Both the position numbers and the translations under genes were made by a program. From the NCBI GenBank assembly GCA_030847615.1, contig JAUMIR010000001.1, positions 181,927,001 through 181,991,000 on the forward strand: a stretch of 64,000 nucleotides of DNA, given 5' to 3'. Source of the DNA: Gambelia wislizenii. Its lineage: Eukaryota > Chordata > Lepidosauria > Squamata > Crotaphytidae. This document shows, in pieces, positions 56,823 to 64,000 of the stretch; position 1 is the stretch's first letter; every line of letters starts with the position of its first letter. The notes beneath the pieces were generated by a model, which ran no database searches, had not been told where the DNA came from, and saw only the letters and a program-made list of their open reading frames with translations.

Positions 56823-57965
56823 TGGGTAGATGGAGTTAATTCAAAGCTCTGCTTGAGAGTACATCTGAAGAAGATGAGATGTGTTAGAAATAGTTTGAAC
56901 ACATATTATTAACACAAACATAATTGCCTCAGGATCAGCATTTGTTTTGTACCCCATGTTCTCACTGAAAACAAAAGTATTCACATTTAAGTGCATTGCA
57001 TGTTAAACATTTTCTCACTCTTCACAGTCAAGAAGGAAAGGTAAGAGAAGATGTGGAACTCAGTAAGAAACCTCAAAATGTTGAAATCCAGGACTGCATT
57101 CCCAGAAAGGCAAGCCACTGCCAGAGCCACAGTGCTTCAATCATCATCATGTCACTGGAAATTTTGTAATAGAAGAGCAGTCACAGGAATAGAAAAATAG
57201 CCTCTGTAACCTTTTCAATGATTTTCCCCATGTGCTTTTATGTCACTGTTCTTCAACACAACATGATTCTCTAAACAATCTATGCCCAGGCAAAAGTAAT
57301 GCAAATGGTCTCTCTTTTACTCCTGTCTCCTAGCAATATGTCCAATTTAGGTCAAAGTGTGTGTGGTGGGAGGGTGATTAGTTTGTCAAGAATTCTTCTT
57401 GCAATCTAGGTGTAGGTTCGATATATAAATAGCTTTCTGCAATTTTTTATAGAAAGGATATTATGCAGTCTCCTCTGATTTCTGTTTGTTAGCCTATTAG
57501 CACAGACCTTATTTGAAATATTAGGCAAGCTGCTTTAAAAAAAGGATAAAAACCTGCATTTTCATTCAAAGAGTGAAGCCCAAATTTCCATATAATATTG
57601 TGTGTTTTTGTCACCTGAGAAACAATTGCAGAGGGTGATTGTTAGGCTCCCAATTTAAACAGAGGACCTATTGCTACCACCAATTGCATTTTGTGTAGAT
57701 GTATACGAAAGAAAAAGGTAGTGTGGAGATAATAATTCTTAATTTGTTCACCTCCATCTCTTCAGGAAATCCACTAACAGTGTTTTCCCCCTGTGACACC
57801 AAAACACTGCATACAGCACTGTTAATTCCATAAACTGAAGGAGGAGTTTTCTAGTTTCCCCCTGAATGTTTTTTAAATGAACCCTGTTTTTGGATGGGTG
57901 TGGGCTTTGGAAGATTCTAGGTGGGATGGCCCCAGAGCGGCTGAAGTTTCCTAACCCCACCCATA
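56823..57965. other. unassigned non-coding sequence
   Basis: No gene or repeat recognised. Confidence 0.45.
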
Positions 57966-57970
57966 AACAT

Positions 57971-58636
57971 AAATCATAAAATCATAGCATTGGAAGAGAC
58001 CACAAGGGCAATCCATTCCACCCCCCTGCCATGTAGGAATACACAATCCATTTGTTCCCAACAGATAGCCATCCAGCCTCTGTTTAAAAACCTCCAAAGA
58101 AGGAGACTCCACCACACTATGAGGCAGTGCATTCCATATCCAAACAGCTCTTTCTGTCAGGAAGTTCTTCCTAATGTTTAGGTGGAATCTCTTTTCCTGT
58201 GGTTTGAACCCATTGCCCCATGTCCTAGTCTCTGGAGCAGCAGAAACCAAGCCTGCTCCATCCTCAGTATGACATTCTTTCAAATATTTAAACATGGCTA
58301 TCGTGTCCCCTATCAACCTTCTCTTATCCAGACTAAACGTGCCCAGCTCCCTAAGCTGCTCCTCAGAGGGCATGGCTTCCAGACCTTCCACCATCCTGGT
58401 CGCCCTTCTCTAGATACGTTCCAGTTTCTCAATATCCTTCCTGAACTGTGGTGCCCAGAACTGGACACAGTATTCCAGGTGAGGTCTGACCATAGGAGAA
58501 TAGAGTGGCACTATTATTTCCCTTGATCTAGAAACTATACTCTTATTAATGCAGCCTAGAACCGCATTGGCTTTTTTACTTCCCTTTATCTAGACACTGT
58601 ACTCCTATTAATGTAGCCTACAATCACATTGGTTTT
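57971..58636 (-). mobile_element. CR1 LINE, 5'-truncated, antisense, with internal duplication
   Basis: The 3' end is at 57971 (AATCATAAAATCATAGCATT). Minus-strand coding at 58394-57951 includes [20 protein letters not shown] and [20 protein letters not shown], the CR1 C-terminus. Near the 5' edge, a segment reading CCCTTGATCTAGAAACTATA (58518-58576) is repeated as CCCTTTATCTAGACACTGTA (58580-58636), period about 62 bp, so part of the RT thumb is duplicated. Confidence 0.93.
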
Positions 58637-58646
58637 AAAGAAGCAC

Positions 58647-58905
58647 CGTCAGACACCTGTATCTGCAGAAACAATATCTGCAGTTTCAGTTGTTCACTGG
58701 ACACAAAAAGAGGAACGCATACGATAGAGTCTTCCTAAAAAAATGCCTAAAGAGGCATTCTTTCTACCCATGTCCTCCAAGGCAACTCTATGGTATTTTA
58801 AACCGGAAGTCCCATTGTTTTCAATCACATTTGCTGTTATCCACAGTTGCTGGTATCTGCAGTAAGTCTGGGAATGTAACCCCTGTGGATATGGGTTTCT
58901 GACTG
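58647..58905. mobile_element. Tigger-like MITE
   Basis: The left end CGTCAGACACCTGTATCTGC pairs with the reverse complement of the right end, CAGTCAGAAACCCATATCCA. The interior has inverted words AACAATATCTGCAGTTTCAG and TATCTGCAGTAAGTCTGGG. About 260 bp, non-coding; the TA target is not clear. Confidence 0.55.
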
Positions 58906-59409
58906 CACATGAATGGTTTTGGAGCACATGCCTTTTGTGTAGAAAGCCTAGTTTCTGATATCTCCATTTAAAACAGGACTGCATAAAGTGCCACCTGCAT
59001 GTAGCCCTCAAGCCGCACTTGTATGGTTCTTGAAGTTCCCTACAACTCACCACCAAGCCCCCCAATCACCACAATATTGTGTTTAAAAAAAATTAATGTG
59101 TTTTTCAGGCAGTTTATGCCTGCAAAACACACCCAAATACCCAAAGCTGTGAGTAAATGTGGCATTTTGACCTCTCCTACTGTTCAGAACATCTCGAACC
59201 CCTCCCCACAAAAAACTCTTTTATCAGCTGAAGATCATCCCAAAATGCTGAATGGAAGTGATGGGACCTATGTCAGGAAACACTAGTGTGCTCTACAGGA
59301 GGTTCACAGGGGCAAAAATGAGCCCCCAGCATTTACCCATTCCTGTTATAGAAGGGTCGTGTAACTTATTTATGGTAAGGTAAAGAGAAAGTAAACACAG
59401 ATTTTAATA
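58906..59409. other. unassigned non-coding sequence
   Basis: Nothing firmly recognised. CACCTGCATGTAGCCCTCAA near 58992 resembles hAT-type repeats such as that near 42400. Confidence 0.4.
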
Positions 59410-60345
59410 ATCATTATTTGAGATGTGCCATTTTAAGAATTTGGCATAGATATAAACTTAGGTTATGTTCCAAGACACCTCTACAGATTTCTACTAAAAA
59501 AGGTTTTTATAGAATAGATAAGAGTGAAAAAGAAAATTGGGTAACATACAAAGATCTCCTACTCTTTGAAAAGGATCAATATAAATTTAAATCTAATGAA
59601 GAATTGATGTCAGAGGGGTACACTTTCCAATGGTATCAATAGCAGCAGCTTATTGAGAGGTTTAAAATAGATTTTTAAAATATGGGTTTGAACACAAAAA
59701 GACAGAATTTGAATTGCAGTTATGTACAGATGATGAACATTTTATCAGTAAGATGTACAAGAAGTTGTCGAACATAGAAATGCGAGAAGAACGAGTTAAA
59801 GATTGTGTGGTAAAATGGGCCCCAAATTTTAGATATAGTATAATGATGGAACAATAGTGAACAATGTGGTCAAAGAGATTGAAATTTACTTTATGATTTT
59901 TATCATAAAGTAACTTTTATAAAATGATGTATCATTGGCATTTGACACTAAAAAGACTGGCTAAAAAGTATAAAGGGGTTACAAATGTTTGTTGGAAATT
60001 CAGTCTTCATGAAAGAATATTTAATCATATGTGGTGGACTTGTGAAAAAGCAACACAGTTTTGGAAACAGATACATTGCTTCATTCAGAAGATTTTTAGG
60101 ATAAAAATTCAGTTAAAACCAGAACTGCTTTCATTTGGACTGATGGGTGATCAGAAAGAGATAGAACATGAAAAAAAATGTTTTATTATATGATCACCAC
60201 TGCTAGATTGTTGTATGCTCAGAAGTGGAAGAATACAGAGATACCATCACAAGAAGAGTGGATAATGAAAATGTTTGCAATGGGAGAGATGGACAAGTTA
60301 TCTATTTTAATAACAGAAAAGTGATTAGATTTTATTTTTTATTTT
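59410..60345 (+). mobile_element. L1 LINE (L1-D), ORF2 C-terminal fragment
   Basis: The plus strand encodes RIWHRYKLRLCSKTPLQIST and KGFYRIDKSEKENWVTYKDL (59440-59640), then after stops and shifts MYHWHLTLKRLAKKYKGVTN and HERIFNHMWWTCEKATQFWK (59924-60193), the HMWW/C motif of the L1 C-terminus. One Cys pair expected in the zinc-like motif reads CWKFSLHE rather than CWRC. 5'-truncated and dead. The 3' UTR may run on towards 60700. Confidence 0.85.
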
Positions 60346-60702
60346 TTTTGAAAGATCAGAGCCCTCTGTTAGTATTTTTGCAAGAGAGGGGAGTGAAGAT
60401 AACATTTGTGGGTTTTGAAAACTGGTATGTGGAATTTTCTTGAGCAAGAGATAGAAGTGTGGAGACATATGGGACTATAGAGGAAGTAAGATTTAATACT
60501 TTATATATACTGTCAGCAACAAAGTTGGAAGTCAAGTTTTAAACTATTTTATTCTTTTTTCTGTTTCTTGTTCTATTGCTTTTAGATCTGTTTCTATTTT
60601 TTATATATGTTATTTTATGCTATAGTCATTAGTTTGTAGTTAGTAGTTTGTAGTTTCGTTGCAGTAAATATTTTGGTTTTTTATTGTTTTTGCAGTGATT
60701 TA
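60346..60702. other. possible L1-D 3' UTR
   Basis: T-rich, AT-rich sequence after the L1-D coding remnant with a GTTTGTAGTTAGTAGTTTGTAG duplication-like stretch near 60630-60652. No distinct end was seen. Confidence 0.4.
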
Positions 60703-60806
60703 TTCAAGTCGTTTATGTCAAGTCTCAAGTCTCCACCTTCAAGTCTCAAGTTGAGTCTCAAGTCCTTGCAAGATATTTTCAAGTGAAGCCTCAAGTCAAG
60801 TTTCAA
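60703..60806. repeat. AAGTC-rich degenerate tandem repeat (left part)
   Basis: Multiple TCAAGTC(T) heptamer-like units, for example TTCAAGTCTCAAGTTGAGTC and CCTCAAGTCAAGTTTCAAGTC-type words. Similar words resume at 61246-61287 and, after an inserted element, at 61898-61963 (CTTGAATCTGAGTCAATTGA, CTCAAGTCTAC). It appears to be one dispersed repeat broken up by insertions. Confidence 0.8.
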
Positions 60807-60930
60807 GTCTGGGAGCCAACATTAACAGAAAAAAAGGAGGTAGTGGGGGTGGTATGAGGGGTGAGGGTAGAGTTTCAATAACTAGAAAATCAAAAAGACA
60901 TGCACAAAGTTATGTAAACAATTGAATTAT

Positions 60931-61080
60931 CAGCAAACACATTAGGCAATTGGCTTGAGGTGGGGTTTGAGGTCTGCTCAGAAGCCTGTCCCTGCTGCAC
61001 ATTGGAGGAAACTTCTAAAGCTTTTCAAAAGCTTTAGAAGGCTCCTTCCACCTCAAGCCCATTGCCTAATGCATTTGCTG
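60931..61080. mobile_element. 150-bp fold-back element (possible MITE)
   Basis: Outer arms 60931-60963 and 61048-61080 are inverted repeats matching at 30 of 33 positions (CAGCAAA...CATTAGGCAAT...GGCTTGAGGTGG). A perfect 14-bp inner inverted repeat, CTTCTAAAGCTTTT / AAAAGCTTTAGAAG at 61012-61040, has a single-base spacer. TAT precedes and TAA follows the arms, a possible 3-bp TWA target as in Harbinger-type elements, but unproved. Confidence 0.65.
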
Positions 61081-61287
61081 TAAGTCCTTCCACTACATGA
61101 CTGGTAGGCAAAAAGCAGAAAGATCATCTAAGCATTGTTCAAGGGAGGAAAACCATTCCCACTCCATAACATTTCTGGATGAATGTGTTATGTTACTTAA
61201 CAAAGGCCAGCAAGCTGATTGCTAAAAATATACAAGTCAGAAGTTGAGTTAAGTCAGTGCGTCATTTATTGTCAAGTTGATTCTGAA

Positions 61288-61897
61288 GACTTTATCAGAC
61301 ACATCAAATACGGCATCATAATGATGCCACATAACCAAGAAAGGATGTGCATATCAGACAACGTCACCCTTTTGCAGTTATGTCCCCTTAAAATCCCGTA
61401 CTTTTTAATTGAATGGCTTAAGCCATCAATTGATCCCCCTTGCCATTTTTTTTTTTTTGCTGGCATAGCCAGTGTGTGAAACCTCATATCTTCCCCCCCA
61501 CACACACACCACATACTTATACCATCAGTGGCCTGTCCAGCGCAAATACCTCCGGGTGAGATCTAGACATCCAGGTAAGTGATGCACTTTTTATGACCCT
61601 CCCTGGGTTACTTGTAAGTTTTTAAGTGTGTTTTGGTGCTTTTAAAAACTTTTTAATTGTTATTTTTTGGTTTTTTTTGTTTTGAATTTCCCACATGATG
61701 AAGTTTTGCAATACTTTGTGGGATTTCAAAGGAGGAAGTGAACGGAGCTCTGTTCACTTCCTCTTTCATTGCTGGAGCTGCCTTTGCCAGGATTAGAGGT
61801 AAGTGCAGGTGGGGAAAGCATTCTTTTGCTGGCATAAAAATGGATTTTTTTTTTATGCCAGCAAAATAATGCTTTAAAGGGAATGTCTGATAAAGTC
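61288..61897. mobile_element. TIR element with GACTTTATCAGAC termini (copy 3)
   Basis: Starts GACTTTATCAGAC and ends GTCTGATAAAGTC, a perfect 13-bp inverted repeat. It is 610 bp long, against 616 and 612 bp for the copies at 7862 and 39236. The flanks are CTGAA and CTGAG, a near-identical 5-bp pair. The interior differs from copies 1 and 2 and contains three palindromes (61408-61431, 61732-61763, 61828-61862). There is no coding capacity. It interrupts the AAGTC-rich repeat. Confidence 0.8.
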
Positions 61898-61963
61898 CTG
61901 AGTTGAGTCATTGAAATGACCTGAGTCTGACTTGAATCTGAGTCAATTGACTCAAGTCTACAT
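61898..61963. repeat. AAGTC-rich degenerate repeat (right part)
   Basis: CTGAGTTGAGTCATTGAAAT, CCTGAGTCTGACTTGAATCT and GACTCAAGTCTACAT continue the repeat seen left of the inserted TIR element. Confidence 0.75.
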
Positions 61964-64000
61964 AACTTTTTTTGTATTGTGTATGTAATATATTATATGT
62001 CCTTTTTACTTAATAAAATTTATTATAACAAAAATAAAATGGTCATGTAACATTTGATGGGAAAGATATCCTTTTGTGTGAGAACTTGGAAAACCACCAA
62101 CAGTTTGAGTGGACAAAACTAGGTGGATTTCAACAGGCCATGGTTTAAAGTTTGCAGAGGATTGTAGCTTTGGAGTCTGGAAAATTAACCCCACTGCTTC
62201 CTACAATATATTAGGCTTTCATTTAACCAATTGAATTTCGTGGGGAGAAATAGCAAGAAAGAATGAGATAATAGTAATTTTGGGAACACACTACAGATGG
62301 AAACAAATATTTGAAACATTCCCATTGTTATAGTTCCTGACCTCCAATGAATCCAGTGCATTGTCTTAACAGAGATGCTGATTATCATGAAACAAAATAG
62401 TAATGTATCCTGTATTCAATAACAAGCTTATTTCCCAGTCAGACTGCAATGAACTGATTATAGCAATCTTCTGTGTGATCTCTATCCAAAAGAGGGTTCT
62501 AGGTTCTCACCTGCATGGAACACCGTTCCTTTTGAACACTCAGAGGTAACAAGACAGAGTAAAGAACTTGCATTTCCATTTCTGATCCTCTACAGGTGCC
62601 TTTGTAGCTATTCTTCTGTTGGTTCTTAATTCCACCCCCCAGCAGACAGCAGCAGGGGGATGAGGTGGGTTGGGAAATAAAGGGATTGTAGAATGTGTTC
62701 AGAGGTACAGATGCTGCTGATGCTTTCAGCACATAGGCATATTTGAAATTAGCAGCCTAAAACCAGTCGGTGGGAACTTAGTAAATCAGTTCTTATGCAA
62801 GTATAATTGATTTAATGAATCTAGTCTAGTTGGGGGCTAAGTATTGAATTCAGGGCATAGTCACCATCTTCATAATCCTAATCCAAACCATTCATGTTCC
62901 AGAATACATTATGCTGCCCCAAATCCAATTGTTAGCCCCAAGTAAAGTAGCTCCAGTGAATCCAAGAGAACTTGATAAGATAACATGTATATAAGTTTCA
63001 TTGATTCAATGGATCTATTCTACCTGGGCTAATGTAATTAAGCCAGTGTAATTAAGCACATTACACTAAATTAATCAATTCACAATTAGTACTTCACTAC
63101 ATGGCATATACCCCAGTATCCAGCACAGAAACAAACCAATAAAAGGAACCATACAGGGTTATCTGCTCAGTTTCAAAGGGAAAAGCACTGTCAAATGGCA
63201 TAGCAATTCCAAATACTTCCAGAGGACATTACTTATCCAGACCCATTTCAGGCTTTTGCCCAGGACATGGTGCAGAGACTGCTTTGGTCCAGCTGTTACC
63301 CTAAATGCTCTTGGAAATTCCAAGAAAATATTGAGTTCTGATATGTTGAGGAAATTAGCAGCAACTCGACCTTAGCAACAGAGAAGGGGATCTTTATGCC
63401 TTTGTATACCCCAGCTAACTCTGAACAGACACACACAAATGCAAAGATGAAAAATTAACAATGATATTTATTAAGGACTTAATAACACCAATCACACACA
63501 AATTCATATGATAAGGAACTCACACAGGACCACTAGGAATGAAAGAAAAGAGGTTGCCAGAGGGATAGATAAGGAAGTTTCTGGGGATATACGGCACCGT
63601 CTCATAGTCTGGAGTCATCAAGCAGACTGGCAGCGCGGACAGATGAATCTGGAGTGGCTAACACAGAGAGATGTAGTGTCCCCAAGAACTGGTTCTGTGT
63701 ACAATGAGGCATGGTTTTCGGCCAATATTTTTATGAAACTTATGCCCTGAGGTGAGGAAGCTTCAAGTGTTGAAACAATAGATTATAGGAGTCTCCAAAG
63801 ATTGCACAATGAGTTCCAGGAAAACTCCTGGTCTTGACAATAGATGTTCAAAGATGCTAATGTGCCTTAAATGTCTTAGTAATTAGATTTACAAAGGCCT
63901 GAGCTGCCTCTTTGATAGTTGGGTGTGTGATGGAGAGGAGAGCGATAGCTTTCAGACAAAGAATGACTCTATCAATAATAGAATCAATTGTCTGTCAGTT
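61964..64000. other. unassigned; weak LTR-like signal at the right end
   Basis: No gene recognised. At 63000-63080 the words GTAATTAAGCCAGTGTAATT and CACATTACACTAAATTAATC form small repeats. From about 63440 leftward on the minus strand, CCTTAATAAATATCATTGTT contains an AATAAA signal in a region free of other repeats, as in LTR R regions, but neither LTR end could be placed within the window. Confidence 0.35.

Noticed and set aside
60703..60806. CRISPR-like array of TCAAGTC units
   Set aside because: Units are short and degenerate with no unique spacers of constant length, and the sequence is from a vertebrate genome.

Overview
This window looks like a gene-poor, AT-rich stretch (intergenic or deep intronic) of a squamate reptile genome, most likely a lizard. 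No host protein-coding gene, rRNA or tRNA gene could be supported. The squamate assignment rests on the combination of repeats rather than on any single one. There are six 5'-truncated CR1 retrotransposons with the typical reptile/bird 3' end and (ATTCTATG)-type termini. There are also several L2 copies, a Bov-B RTE fragment, tRNA-derived Sauria-type SINEs with (AAC)n/(GTT)n tails, a 5S rRNA-derived SINE with a similar 3' tail, four L1 copies, a mariner, and many non-autonomous DNA transposons.

Layout. 0-3.3 kb: unassigned sequence with large GT/GA/TA microsatellites. 3.27-4.56 kb: a full-length but dead mariner with intact TIRs and TA duplications. 4.66-6.10 kb: antisense CR1. 7.86-8.48 kb: first member of a ~610-bp TIR family. 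9.92-11.35 kb: an RTE-like LINE fragment with a C-terminal zinc knuckle. 11.85-15.47 kb: antisense L2 whose endonuclease is split by a ~640-bp LTR-like insertion. 16.7-22.9 kb: three SINEs, a long polypyrimidine tract and a second antisense CR1. 24.97-36.30 kb: an old plus-strand L1 whose ORF2 is interrupted by a complete 6.5-kb minus-strand L1 of a related subfamily, bounded by a perfect 18-bp target-site duplication. 38.2-45.7 kb: Tigger-like and hAT-like MITEs, the second ~610-bp TIR element, L2, SINE and CR1 fragments and a Bov-B RT fragment. 48.1-54.5 kb: a Tigger-like element, CR1 pieces, a SINE and a rearranged minus-strand L1. 54.5-56.8 kb: plus-strand L2 with a SINE in its 3' region. 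58-62 kb: CR1, a MITE, an L1 tail, an AAGTC-rich repeat and a palindrome-dense kilobase holding the third ~610-bp TIR element. 62-64 kb: unassigned, with a weak hint of an LTR.

How it fits together. The window is a record of LINE/SINE/DNA-transposon activity. Bov-B, the usual enzyme source for Sauria-type SINE tails, is present beside the SINEs. L1 has inserted into L1, an LTR-like element into L2, a SINE into L2, and a TIR element into an AAGTC-rich repeat. Every coding remnant seen carries stops or frameshifts, so none is predicted to be active. No defence, biosynthetic or other new multi-gene system was found. The most interesting leads are the ~610-bp TIR family, the palindrome cluster at 60.9-61.9 kb, the nested insertions with recoverable target sites, and the acidic ORF1 tails of the L1 family.
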